Below, in pieces: positions 24,555 through 33,900 of a stretch of DNA of 64,000 nucleotides (position 1 is its first letter; each line of letters begins with the position of its first letter). Origin of the DNA: Streptomyces sp. SN-593 (lineage in GTDB: Bacteria > Actinomycetota > Actinomycetes > Streptomycetales > Streptomycetaceae). The DNA is taken from NCBI RefSeq assembly GCF_016756395.1, contig NZ_AP018365.1:2549501-2613500 (forward strand), in the 5' to 3' direction. Position numbers and translations under genes: made by a program. Below the pieces are notes generated by a model, which was not told the origin of the DNA, ran no database searches, and saw nothing but the letters and a program-made list of their open reading frames with translations.

Positions 24555-25364
24555 ATGGCGTTCCCCGAACTGGCACCCGAGGTCACCACCTTCTACACCC
24601 ACCACTTCGACGAAGGGGGCCGATTGACGTCCTCCGCCGACGGGAGGTTGGAACTGCTGCGCACGCAGGAACTGCTGCGGCGCTTCCTGCCGAAGGCGCC
24701 CGCGCGCGTGCTCGATGTCGGGGGCGGGACGGGCGTGCACGCGCGGTGGCTGGTGGACGACGGCTACGAGGTGCGGCTCGTGGACCCGGTGGCGCGGCAC
24801 GTGGAGCAGGCCCGCGAGATCTGCCCGGCCGATCTCGGTGACGCCCGCAGCCTCGTGGCCGAGGACTCGTCGTACGACGTCGTGACGCTGCTGGGCCCGC
24901 TCTACCACCTGCCCGAGCGCGGGGACCGCCTACAGGCACTTCGCGAAGCCGTCCGCGTCACCCGCCCCGGCGGCCTCGTCGCGGCCGCGGCGATCAACCG
25001 CTACTCCTCCCTCTTCGAACACACCGCCCTGGCCCACCTGCACACCGACCGCCTGCGGGCCTCGATCACCGACATCCTCGCCACCGCCACCTACGACGGC
25101 CGACGCGGCTTCACCGTCTCCTACTTCCACCGGGCGGAAGAACTCGCGGCAGAAGCGCAGGCCGCAGGACTCGAGAACATCCAGGTGTTCGGCGTCGAAG
25201 GCCCCACCTGGTCCCTGCTCAAGGCCGTCGAACAGTCCTCGGGCACCTCACCGAGTGAAGACCTCTTCCAGTCCGCCCTGACCGCCGCCCGCCTCGCCGA
25301 GCCCTATCCCGAACTCCTCGCCGCCAGCTCCCACCTGTTGGCCGTAGGGACGACGGCCGGTTGA
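24555..25364 (+). CDS. Class I SAM-dependent methyltransferase
   Basis: A 269-residue methyltransferase with motif I RVLDVGGGTGVHARWL (about residue 53), the acidic motif II RLVDPVARHV, and the post-core VTRPGGLVAAAAINRYSS. It most resembles small-molecule or generic Rossmann methyltransferases; the substrate is unknown. The ATG at 24555 follows only 14 bases after the GntR operator with no SD, while a possible -10 (GGATACT) lies between. Transcription may therefore start almost at the start codon, giving a leaderless mRNA repressed by the GntR protein. Confidence 0.87.
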   Translation: MAFPELAPEVTTFYTHHFDEGGRLTSSADGRLELLRTQELLRRFLPKAPARVLDVGGGTGVHARWLVDDGYEVRLVDPVARHVEQAREICPADLGDARSLVAEDSSYDVVTLLGPLYHLPERGDRLQALREAVRVTRPGGLVAAAAINRYSSLFEHTALAHLHTDRLRASITDILATATYDGRRGFTVSYFHRAEELAAEAQAAGLENIQVFGVEGPTWSLLKAVEQSSGTSPSEDLFQSALTAARLAEPYPELLAASSHLLAVGTTAG

Positions 25365-25589
25365 CCGGGCCGGCCCTCGGCTGCCGTCGGGTCGACCGCG
25401 GCTCGGCATCCCTTGGCGGGGCATGCCCGAGGCCGTCAGGCCGCTCGCCCGTCGATAACCCGACGTCGCGGAGATCACGTGCTGGCGGTTGCCAGGGGAA
25501 GCGGGTCCGGCTGTTCACACCAACCGCCTCCTCGGAGTGCTGTCTGCATGTGGCGCACTGATTCCAGACCACGGCCCGGGTGGGTGGGG

Positions 25590-26909
25590 TTACCGGCGGA
25601 GACGGTGCGTCGCGGCCGCGTCCGTGAGCGACGCGATCTGGTCGACGACCGCGCGCCGGCGACCCGCCTCGTCCCCGGCCCCCTCGAAAATCGCCCGGAA
25701 CTGCGGATCCAACCCCTCCGGCGCCCCCGCGAGCAGCGTCTCCGCGAGTTCCCCGATCACCACCCGCTGCTCGGCGCGCCGCCGCTCCTGCGCCGCGCGC
25801 TGCATGACGTACCGGTCGGCGACCGCCTTGAGGACGGCGCACTCGAGCCGCTGCTCGCGCGGCACGACCAGCTCCGCGCCGTAGCGGGTCAGCCGCGCGG
25901 TGCCGTGGCGCCTGCGTGTCGCGGACTCCGCGGCGAGGCAGAACCGCCCGATGAGCTGGGACGCCGCGTCCTTCAGCCGTGCCTGCCCGAGCGCGGAGTC
26001 GTCGTGGCGGTGCGGCCACCAGGGCTGCGCGAGGAGCCGGTCGAGGGCCTCCGCCAGTTCCTCGGGCGAGGTGTCCGGCGGGGCGTAGCGGCCACGGGCG
26101 CAGGCGAAGACGTCGGCCCGCTCGGCCCCGGAGGACAGCGCGCGCGGGTCGATGTGCCCGGCCTGGAGCCCGTCCTCCACGTCGTGCACGGAGTACGCGA
26201 CGTCGTCGGCCCAGTCCATCACCTGCGCCTCGAAGCAGGTCCGCCCCTCGGGCGCGCCCTCGCGCAGCCACGCGAAGACCGGCAGGTCGTCCGGGTAGAC
26301 CCCGAACTTGCGGGACCGCGGGTCCGTGGGGTGTCCGCCGCGCGGCCACGGGTACTTCGTGGCCGCGTCGAGCGCCGCGCGGGTGAGGTTGAGGCCGACG
26401 CTGAGGAGCGCGGGCTCGCCGGTCACGGGGTCGGTGCCCTGGGTGAACCGCTTGGGTTCGATCCGCGTCAGCAGCCGCAGGCTCTGCGCGTTGCCCTCGA
26501 AGCCGCCGCACTCCGCGGCGAACTCCGCGAGCACCATCTCGCCGTTGTGCCCGAACGGCGGGTGGCCGAGGTCGTGCGCGAGGCAGGCCGTCTCCACGAG
26601 GTCCGGATCGCAGCCCAGGGCGGCGCCCAGCTCGCGGCCGACCTGCGCGCACTCCAGGGAGTGGGTGAGCCGGGTGCGCGGGCTGGTGTCGGTGTCCGCG
26701 GTGCCGCCCGCCTCCGGATCGACGACCTGCGTCTTCCCGGCCAGGCGGCGCAGCGCCGCGGAGTGCAGCACCCGGGCCCGGTCCCGCTGGAAGGCGGTGC
26801 GCCCGGGCCGCTTGTCCGGCTCGGGGACGTAGCGCTCGACGTCGGCGTCGGTGTATCCGCCCGACCGGCGTGCGTCCGGCCGCTCGGCGCCTGGCTGGTT
26901 CGCGTCCAT
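25590..26909 (-). CDS. dgt: Deoxyguanosinetriphosphate triphosphohydrolase (HD domain)
   Basis: A 439-residue HD-superfamily enzyme that hydrolyses dGTP (and in the Dgt-like subgroup other dNTPs) to the nucleoside and triphosphate, balancing DNA precursor pools. The metal-binding set is visible: [16 protein letters not shown] gives the first His, [16 protein letters not shown] the HD pair and following His residues, and [16 protein letters not shown] the later Asp. The N-terminal [30 protein letters not shown] block is typical of Dgt. The ATG at 26909 begins a short variable leader. Linkage to dnaG in Streptomyces is recalled, not checked. Confidence 0.93.
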   Translation of the reverse strand: MDANQPGAERPDARRSGGYTDADVERYVPEPDKRPGRTAFQRDRARVLHSAALRRLAGKTQVVDPEAGGTADTDTSPRTRLTHSLECAQVGRELGAALGCDPDLVETACLAHDLGHPPFGHNGEMVLAEFAAECGGFEGNAQSLRLLTRIEPKRFTQGTDPVTGEPALLSVGLNLTRAALDAATKYPWPRGGHPTDPRSRKFGVYPDDLPVFAWLREGAPEGRTCFEAQVMDWADDVAYSVHDVEDGLQAGHIDPRALSSGAERADVFACARGRYAPPDTSPEELAEALDRLLAQPWWPHRHDDSALGQARLKDAASQLIGRFCLAAESATRRRHGTARLTRYGAELVVPREQRLECAVLKAVADRYVMQRAAQERRRAEQRVVIGELAETLLAGAPEGLDPQFRAIFEGAGDEAGRRRAVVDQIASLTDAAATHRLRR

Positions 26910-27078
26910 ACCGACGACGTTAACCGGCCGGAGCGCCCGTCATCCGCCGTGAGTCGATGGTCGTACGAAAGGGCCGACGGGGACGCGTGCCGATACGGGG
27001 GCCGGTCCGTCCACGCGCGGGGCTCGGGTCAGGTCCGGCCCCCGGCTCGGGGCGGGTCCGTGCGCCCGCGGGCCCGGG

Positions 27079-28068
27079 TCAGGTGCGAACGCCCCCGGGC
27101 GTGCGGCGCGGCAGACCGGCGCACGCCTCGTCGTAGCGGCGCAGCACCAGTTCGGCCATGGCCGGATGGGCGCCCAGCGGCGCGGAGACGATCCAGGGCG
27201 CCGCGGCCGCGCTCTGCGCGGCGAACCGCCCGGGCGCGGTGAAGCACGACGCCACGGCGATCCGGCGCAGGCCCCGCGCCGCGAGCCCGTCCACGGCCTG
27301 GGACACCGTGGGGCGCGCGGCCGAGGCGTAGGCGGGGACGACCGGCACCCCGCCGAGCCGGGCGGACAGCAGCGCGGCCGTGCGTTCGGTGTCGCGGGTG
27401 GCCTCCGGGTCGCGGGAGCCGGCCGCGGCCAGCACCACGGCCTGGCCGTCGTCGGTCCAGCCGGCTTGCGCGAGCCGGTCGTGCAGGGCACGTGCGAGCA
27501 GCGGGTGCGGCCCGAGCGCCGGGGCGACCGCTCCGCGCAGGTGGGCGGCGTCGGCGAGCGCCCGCGGCAGGTCGTGCTTGACGTGGTACCCGCGGCCGAG
27601 CAGCAGCGGTACGACGACGGCCTCGCCGGCGAGCCCGGCCAGCACGTCGCCGACCAGCGGCCGGTCGATCTCCACGTACCCGATCCGCACGTCGGTCCCG
27701 GGGCGCGACGCGCGCACCCGGGCGACCAGTTCGGCGAGGGTGCGGGCGGCCCGCGGGTCCCGGCTGCCGTGCCCGACCGCCACGAGGGCCGGGGGGCGCC
27801 GGACCCGCGCGGTGGCCGTCCGGGACCCGGACGGCGCGCGGCCCGCCGGGCCCGGGGGGCCGCCGCGGGCGGTCGCAGCGGCCGGTGCCGGGGGTGCGGC
27901 CGCGGGCGGGGCCGGGGCCGGGGCGCCCGGGGGCGCGGCGGCCGGCCCGGGGCGCCGGGGCCGCGCCGTGTGGTCCGACCGCTCCGCGCGGTCCCCGCGA
28001 TCCTTGCGGTCCGACTGCTCTGTCCGCTCCGTCCGCTCCGTCCGCTCCGTGCGGTTCCTGCGGCTCAT
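27079..28068 (-). CDS. Sirohydrochlorin chelatase / CbiX family protein
   Basis: A CbiX-type double-domain chelatase that inserts Fe2+ (siroheme) or Co2+ (cobalamin) into sirohydrochlorin. The block PPALVAVGHGSRDPRAARTL carries the catalytic His, and VVPLLLGRGYHVKHDLPRAL a second conserved His; the second half repeats the fold (VVLAAAGSRDPEATRDT and VASCFTAPGRFA). The start at 28068 (ATG with AGGGGACG before it) gives 329 residues; a GTG at 28119 is possible. The first ~85 residues are a low-complexity basic and Ala/Pro-rich extension encoded partly by a tandem repeat. Siroheme is needed by NirB, also encoded in this window, so iron is the likelier metal. Confidence 0.88.
   Translation of the reverse strand: MSRRNRTERTERTERTEQSDRKDRGDRAERSDHTARPRRPGPAAAPPGAPAPAPPAAAPPAPAAATARGGPPGPAGRAPSGSRTATARVRRPPALVAVGHGSRDPRAARTLAELVARVRASRPGTDVRIGYVEIDRPLVGDVLAGLAGEAVVVPLLLGRGYHVKHDLPRALADAAHLRGAVAPALGPHPLLARALHDRLAQAGWTDDGQAVVLAAAGSRDPEATRDTERTAALLSARLGGVPVVPAYASAARPTVSQAVDGLAARGLRRIAVASCFTAPGRFAAQSAAAAPWIVSAPLGAHPAMAELVLRRYDEACAGLPRRTPGGVRT
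28022..28048. repeat. Three perfect 9-bp copies inside the chelatase N-terminus
   Basis: GTCCGCTCC is repeated three times in a row (28022-28048). On the minus strand it encodes Thr-Glu-Arg repeats at the start of the sirohydrochlorin chelatase. As the unit is a multiple of three, copy changes would lengthen the leader without a frameshift. Confidence 0.85.
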
Positions 28069-28367
28069 CCGGTCCGTCCCCTGGTCCGCTCGCCCTGCCG
28101 GGTCCGCCCGCTCGCCCACGTCATACCCGCGATCCTGCGCACCGGCTGTGTCGGCGCCGTTGCGACCGGATGCCGACGGGTGACGGTCCGCTCACCCGCG
28201 CGCGGCGGGCGCTGTGAGCCGGTTCGGTGGTCCATATCTCCGCTTTTACCCGATACGCGGCCGTGCAGCCGTCCCGGTCGGCCCCGTCATCCCGGCCGTC
28301 GCCCCGACCGGTTCACCGACCGCCACCCCGACCGGCTCCGTCGACCGACTTCCGGCCCCCTGCGCCC

Positions 28368-28829
28368 TCACCCGCGCCGATCCGGCCGCGGGCGCGGGGC
28401 ACCCGGCCCGGGCGCGGGAGTGCCGGCCGCGGCGTCGTCGAAGGTACGGCGTGCCTGCTCGACACGTCCGAGGTTCGCCTCCGACCACTCGGCGAGCGTC
28501 GAGAAGAGCGGCGCGAGGCTGCTGCCGAGGTCGCTGATCTCGTACTCCACGCGCGGCGGCACCTCGGGGTGGTAGGTGCGGACCACCAGGCCGTCCCGCT
28601 CCATCTGCCGCAGCCGCTGGGTGAGCACCTTCGGCGTGATGGTGCCGATGAGCCGCTGGAGTTCCACGAACCGCTGCCGCCCGTGCGCGTGGAGCGCCCA
28701 GAGGATCGGCGTGGTCCAGCGGCTGAAGACGATGTCGACCACGGGCGCGATCGGGCACGCCTGCGCCGGGCCCACCGGCTCCGCCCCGCCACCGGGTCCC
28801 ACGTCCCTCCGCCGCGCCACCGCCGTCAC
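28368..28829 (-). CDS. HxlR-family transcriptional regulator
   Basis: A 153-residue winged-helix protein. The family pattern is clear: Cys25 in ACPIAPVVDIVFSRWTTPIL, RFVELQRLIGTITPKVLTQRLRQMERDGLV for the recognition helix, and the wing RTYHPEVPPRVEYEISDLGSSL. HxlR proteins respond to redox, aldehydes or other electrophiles and often control a neighbouring oxidoreductase. The GTG at 28829 has GGAGG with suitable spacing. It is divergent from the NAD(P)H-binding gene at 29028, with the palindrome TAGGTACCTA in the shared promoter region. Confidence 0.92.
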   Translation of the reverse strand: MTAVARRRDVGPGGGAEPVGPAQACPIAPVVDIVFSRWTTPILWALHAHGRQRFVELQRLIGTITPKVLTQRLRQMERDGLVVRTYHPEVPPRVEYEISDLGSSLAPLFSTLAEWSEANLGRVEQARRTFDDAAAGTPAPGPGAPRPRPDRRG

Positions 28830-28856
28830 GCTCCCTCCGGGATAGTCGCTTTCCTC

Positions 28857-28866
28857 TAGGTACCTA
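28857..28866. promoter_or_regulatory. Operator candidate for the HxlR regulator
   Basis: The perfect 10-bp palindrome TAGGTACCTA is flanked by CGCTTTCCTC and ACTTTCCTTC, which form a partial direct repeat. This is the only AT-richer patch between the divergent HxlR and NmrA-like genes and resembles sites described for HxlR-type regulators. Confidence 0.6.
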
Positions 28867-29027
28867 CTTTCCTTCGGATGTTAGCTTCCCTGACGAGTCG
28901 GCGCCGCGCCGACCTGGCCCCCACGGCCTGGTCCCGCCCGGTCGTACGGCGGCGCGCCCCGCGCCCCCGTACACCCCGCGCCCTCTCCCCTCCCCCGTTC
29001 CCTTCCAACCCACTTCCAGGAGTACGC

Positions 29028-29888
29028 ATGATCGTGGTGACCGGAGCCACCGGAAACATCGGACGGCCGCTGGTGGCGGCCCTCGTGGCGGCCGGCGAGC
29101 AGGTGCGGGCGGTATCCCGCAACCCGGTGACGGACGAACTCCCCGACAGCGTGGACCACTTGGCGGCCGACCTCGCCGAACCCGGCAGCATGAGCCGGGC
29201 GGTGGACGGCGCCGACGCGCTGTTCCTTCTGGTGGCGGGCGAGTTGGCCAACGGCAGCGGCGATCCGGCGCGCGTCCTCCGGGCGGCGGAGGCCGGCGGG
29301 GTGCGTCGGGTGGTCCTGGTGTCGTCGCAGATCGTCGGCACCCGTCCCGACGGCACCTCGCACGCCGGGCTGCGCGCGTTCGAAGCGGCGGTCCGCGCCT
29401 GCGGTCTGCCGTGGACGATCCTGCGCCCGAGCGGCCTGGCGAGCAACGCGTACGGCTGGATCGACGGTGTCCGCGCGAGCCGGACGGTCGCGGCGCCCTT
29501 CGGTGACGTCGCGCTGCCCGTGGTCGATCCCGCCGACGTCTCGGCGGTGGCGGCCGCGGCGCTGCGCGAGGACGGGCACGCGGGCCGCACCTACGAGGTG
29601 ACGGGCCCGGCCCCGATCAGCCCGCGCGAGCAGGCCGTGGCACTCGGGGCCGCGATCGGCACGGAGTTGCGCTTCGTGGAGCTGACCCGGGAGCAGGCCC
29701 GGTCCGAGATGGCGCGGTTCATGCCCGCCGACGTGGCGGACGGCACCCTCGCGCTGCTGGGCGACCCGCTCCCGTCGGAGCGGCGGGTCAGTCCCGACGC
29801 CGAGCGGGTGCTCGGCCGGGCGCCGGGCGACTTCGCCGGCTGGGCCGCGCGCCACGCGGCGCCCTTCGGCGCAAGGACGGCCGGCTGA
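29028..29888 (+). CDS. NmrA-like NAD(P)H-binding oxidoreductase
   Basis: A 286-residue atypical short-chain dehydrogenase. It opens with the Rossmann motif VVTGATGNIGRPLVAAL and continues with VRAVSRNP (adenosine-ribose side), VVLVSSQIVG, and a LPWTILRPSGLASNAYGW block. The active-site Tyr-x3-Lys of classical SDRs is not seen, as in the NmrA/HSCARG group that may sense or use NAD(P)H. The ATG at 29028 is preceded by CAGGAG. The divergent HxlR regulator probably controls it, possibly as a redox or quinone-stress response gene. Confidence 0.87.
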   Translation: MIVVTGATGNIGRPLVAALVAAGEQVRAVSRNPVTDELPDSVDHLAADLAEPGSMSRAVDGADALFLLVAGELANGSGDPARVLRAAEAGGVRRVVLVSSQIVGTRPDGTSHAGLRAFEAAVRACGLPWTILRPSGLASNAYGWIDGVRASRTVAAPFGDVALPVVDPADVSAVAAAALREDGHAGRTYEVTGPAPISPREQAVALGAAIGTELRFVELTREQARSEMARFMPADVADGTLALLGDPLPSERRVSPDAERVLGRAPGDFAGWAARHAAPFGARTAG

Positions 29889-30093
29889 GGGCCCTCCCCG
29901 GAGGGGGAAGCCCGCGCGTGGGGCCGACGGAGGTCCACCAGGTCTTCCCGGCGCGCGACTTGGGCCCCGAAGACCTCTTCGCGCCCCTCGGCCCCCTGCC
30001 GTTCCGCCCGCCCGGTACCGAGCGGGAGCGATTGTCGGTGGTGGCTTCTACTGTGATCCACCTCGCAGGCGAACGTGCTGGAGGGGACCGGGG

Positions 30094-30993
30094 ATGGGCT
30101 GGATCGAGGCGGCGGGCGGCTATGCCGTGACGCTGGAGGGCACGCGGGTGGTGTGCCGCAACGCCGCTGGACGGACGTTGAAGCAGGTGCCGGGCAAGCT
30201 GCGGACGGACCCGGAGGTGGTGCGGCTCCAGCAACTGGTGGAGTGGCTGGAGCGGCACGAGCGGGAGTGCCTGGCGGAGGTGGACGGCTGGCTGGTGCGC
30301 TCGCTGCCGGTGCCGGCCGCCCTGATCGCCCGGGTCTGGCCCGACGCGGCCTGGCGGGCGGCGCTGCGGGACCTCGTGGTGGCGCCGGTCGGCGCGGACG
30401 GCGGTCCCGACCTGGCCCGCGCCGGCTTCCTGCGGGACGCCGACCCCGAGCGCGGCATCGGCGTGGTGGACCTCGACGGCGACTCGGTGCGGCTGGCCGC
30501 GCCCGCCGTCCTGGTGCCGCACCCCGTGCTGCTCACCGACCCCGCCGACCTGGACGAACTCCGGGAGTTCGCCGCCGAGTTGGAAGTGCGGCAGAGCATC
30601 GGCCAGTTGTTCCGCGAGGTGTGGCGGCGCGGCGAGGAGATCGACGGCACGGCCACCGCGCTCGACACGTACGCGGGCGGCAGGTTCGCGCAGTTGCGGC
30701 ACGCCACCGCTCGGGCCACGCAACTCGGCTACCGGGTGCGCGGCGGTCAGGCGGTCTGCCAGGTCGTTGCGGCCGGGCGGCCGGTGGAGGCGGCGCTGTG
30801 GCTCGGCGCGGACTACCCCGAAGCCGAGGCCGTCACCGGGGAGTTGGTGTGGCGCGACGGCGGGGGCGCCCGGCTGCGGCTGTCCGAGGTGGACGCCGTC
30901 GCGTGGTCCGAGGGGCACCGGATGGCGTCTGCACTGTACGCGGGCCGTGTCGTGCCCGAGGAGAACGAAGAGGGCGTGGAGGGGAAGCGATGA
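30094..30993 (+). CDS. DUF4132-like protein (YehI/MolR C-terminal domain), standalone
   Basis: A 299-residue protein resembling the DUF4132 module found at the C-terminus of E. coli YehI/MolR-type proteins: an opening NAAGRTLKQVPGKLRTDPEV, the helical LQQLVEWLERHERECLAEVDGW, then PHPVLLTDPADLDELREFA and IGQLFREVWR. In YehI this domain is fused to a large N-terminal part; here it is a separate gene. The ATG at 30094 has GGAGGGG upstream. It overlaps the next gene by four bases (ATGA) and begins a five-gene locus with a MoxR ATPase. The DUF assignment is from memory and moderately sure; no enzymatic motif is seen. Confidence 0.68.
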   Translation: MGWIEAAGGYAVTLEGTRVVCRNAAGRTLKQVPGKLRTDPEVVRLQQLVEWLERHERECLAEVDGWLVRSLPVPAALIARVWPDAAWRAALRDLVVAPVGADGGPDLARAGFLRDADPERGIGVVDLDGDSVRLAAPAVLVPHPVLLTDPADLDELREFAAELEVRQSIGQLFREVWRRGEEIDGTATALDTYAGGRFAQLRHATARATQLGYRVRGGQAVCQVVAAGRPVEAALWLGADYPEAEAVTGELVWRDGGGARLRLSEVDAVAWSEGHRMASALYAGRVVPEENEEGVEGKR

Positions 30994-33900
30994 ACGACGG
31001 GGATCTGCTGGCCGCGGGGGCGGTGCTGCCGCTCGACGGGCAGCCGGGCACGGGGGCCGGCACGCGTCAGGGGTCCGGCCGGGCTCCGGCGTCCGGCGCG
31101 GCTCCGACATCGGGCGCGGCTCCGGCGTCCGGCGGGGAGCGGCCGGGCGGCACGACCGACGTCCTGGTCGCCCGTGCCTACGCGCACCCGGTCCTGGACG
31201 GCCGCACCGTGGTGCGGCTGGTCCCCGAGGCGCTGGGCGAGGCGGAGGACCTGTCCCTCGAATACCTGGGCTTCGCCCCGGGGTTCGCCGCCGAGGCGGA
31301 CGCGGCGGAGACGACCGCGGCGGACGCGGGCGACGGCGCGCAGCCCGCTGACGACGGGGCCTCGGCGGACGCGGGCGACGGCACGGCCGGCACCGGGACG
31401 GCCGGGGAGCCGGCGGCCGCCGGCACCGCCGTACCCGTCGGCCGGGTGCTGCGTCAGTCCCTCGGCTTCCCCGCCTGGGCCCTGGTGCACGACCCGGCCA
31501 ACGCCCGCCACGCGCTCGCCGTGGTCAAGGAGATGGAGCGGCTGACCCGGCTCGCGGCCACCCGGCCCGGCCACGCGAAGGACGGCTTCTCCGAGATCGG
31601 CGAGCGCCTGGACCGCTCGGTGCCGCACTTCCTGCCCACGTACTACGAGGAGGTGGCGCGGATCTTCCTCGCCGCCGAGTCCACGGGCTACGCGTCCTCC
31701 TACTTCGGCAAGGCGCGGGAGGCCGAGCGGCGGCACGCCCTGGAGATCGACGAGGAGCGGCTGCGCGAGGTCTTCCTGGAGTTCGCCTCGGCCGGGGCGC
31801 TGTCCGGGAAGACGCTGCGCGAGCAGGCCCGCGGGCTGTCCGAACGCCTCTCCCCCGAGACCGCGTTCACCCAGTTCCGGCTGCTGTGCGTGGAACGCGC
31901 CACCGCCGGACTGCCGCCGCACGCCGGGCTGGTGGAGGACCTGCGCCGCCTGGCCAAGGCCGCCGGGCTCGACGCCCCCGCCGAAGAGGCTTCCCTGGTC
32001 GGCGAGTTGCTCGGCACCAGCGCGATCGACCGCGCCGGGGTGTCGTTCTGGAAGTCCGCCCGCACCGCGCTGCTGACCGCCGCCCGCGACAGCCGTGCCG
32101 CCCGGGCCCGGCTGCTGCGGCTGTTCCCGGCCGAGGCGACCAACATGTCCGACGGGCGGGCCGCGATCGACACGATGTGGCTGGAACTGCTGGAGCACTC
32201 GGGCGCGTTCGCGCTGCTCGCCGAGGGTCCGGGCCGCCCGCCCGGCGCCGATGCCCCGGACCCGCGAGGGCGGGCGGCGACGGGCGCGGAGACGGGCGCG
32301 GGCAAGGGCGCGGGCGCGGAGGCGGAGGCGGACGCCGACGTACCGGGGGCCGCCTGGTGGTTCGGCCAGTGGGCGCAGTTCCGCCGGCGCGGCTACCGCC
32401 GCCGCGAGGAGCGGCTCGCGGCCGAACTGGAGCTGGTGGAGCGGTTCGCGCCGCAGCTCGCCCGCGAGGGCGTGCGGGTGCGGCTGACCGCCGAGCGCGG
32501 CCACCGCGAGGTCTCCCCCGACCTGCTCGACGTGTGCCTGGCCGCCGGCGTGCCGGTCGCCGACCCGCACGACGGCGTCGTCATCGACCTGGCCGACTGG
32601 CTGGCCGACGACCGCCCCGGCCGCCGCGACCTGGCCGCCGTCGCCGCCGACCCGCGGTTCGCGCCGCTGCTGCGCTCCGGCGTCGAGCAGGCCGCGAGCC
32701 GCGCCGACGGGACGGAGAACCTGCGGACGCTGGCGGCGCACCCCGTGCTGTCCGCGGCCGTGGCCGGCTGGCTGGCCGACCGCGCCGACGACCTGGACCG
32801 GCCGCTCGGACTCCCCCTGCTCGACCGTCAGTTGAGCCGCCTGGCGCAGTTCGGCGACCCTCGCGTGCTCGCCACCGCGCCCGCCGCCGTGGACCGGCTC
32901 ACCTCGTTCGACGTGGCCCCCGTGCTGGCCCGCACGCTGCGCGCCGGCGTCATGGACGAGCTGGGCTGGCCCGCCCTCGACGCCTACGTCGCACGGCACC
33001 TGGACCTGACCGCAGGCGGCCAGTGGTTCGAACTCGACGACGCCTGGCCCGCGTTGATCGTGGCCCACGGCACCCACGTGGCCGCCGTCGGCCCCGACGC
33101 GGTGCTCGACGAGCGCACCCTGCCGCTGCCCGCGCCGAACCCGTACTCCTGGATGCGGCCCACCGTGCGCTTCGTCGACGGCCAGTGGCTGATCGTGTCG
33201 GGATACGGCGACGAGCGGCGCGCGGCCTGGTCCGGCCGGCCCGCCGACACCTTCCGCCCGGGCGGTGACCCCTCCTCGCCGTACCGCGGTTCGGGGTCGG
33301 TGTCGCTCGCGCTGGCCGGCGGCGGCCGCTGGTTCGGTTCCCGGCCGGTGCTGCCGGGCGACACCTCGTTCGCCGCGCGCCGCCCGGTCGCGTCGGACGG
33401 GATCTCCCACTGGGTGCTGTACGAACGCCACTGGCACGAGTACGACCCGGCGGGCGCGGTCCGCGGCCGCGCGTCCCTGCCGGCGTTCTTCGACAGCGCC
33501 CTCGCCGAGGACGGCGCGGGCACGCGGCTGGAGGAGTCCTCCTCCTACCTGTTGCCGCTCCAACCCGGCCTGGAGGGAACGCCGTTCGGCAGCAAGGACG
33601 GCATGCTCGGCTGGTGGGTGCGGCGCGACGAGGCCACGGCCACGTGCACCGCGGGCTCGGTGGACGGCAGCCGCAGCCCGGCGACGTCCGGCGGCGCCAC
33701 CCCGCTGCCGCCGCTGCGCCTGCCGGGCGGCGCCGCACTGCACCCGACCGTCCGCGGCTCCTGGACCCAGACGGTCACCCTGTACGGCGCGGACGGCGTC
33801 GAGTGGGGCAGCGTGGACACCTACGGCCGCGGCGGGCACTTCGCCAGCGGCACCGACCTCGTGCCGCCGCTGTGGTACTGGCACGCGCTGCGCCCCCGCG

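Noticed and set aside
25365..25589. Possible remnant of a small Cys-containing protein (CATCRQH on the minus strand near 25550)
   Set aside because: No start codon with a ribosome site and no intact domain; the segment is read only as part of a longer out-of-frame translation.
27079..28368. Complete nitrite-assimilation or siroheme cluster around the chelatase
   Set aside because: The chelatase is ~18 kb from nirB with unrelated genes between; only a functional link through siroheme is supported.
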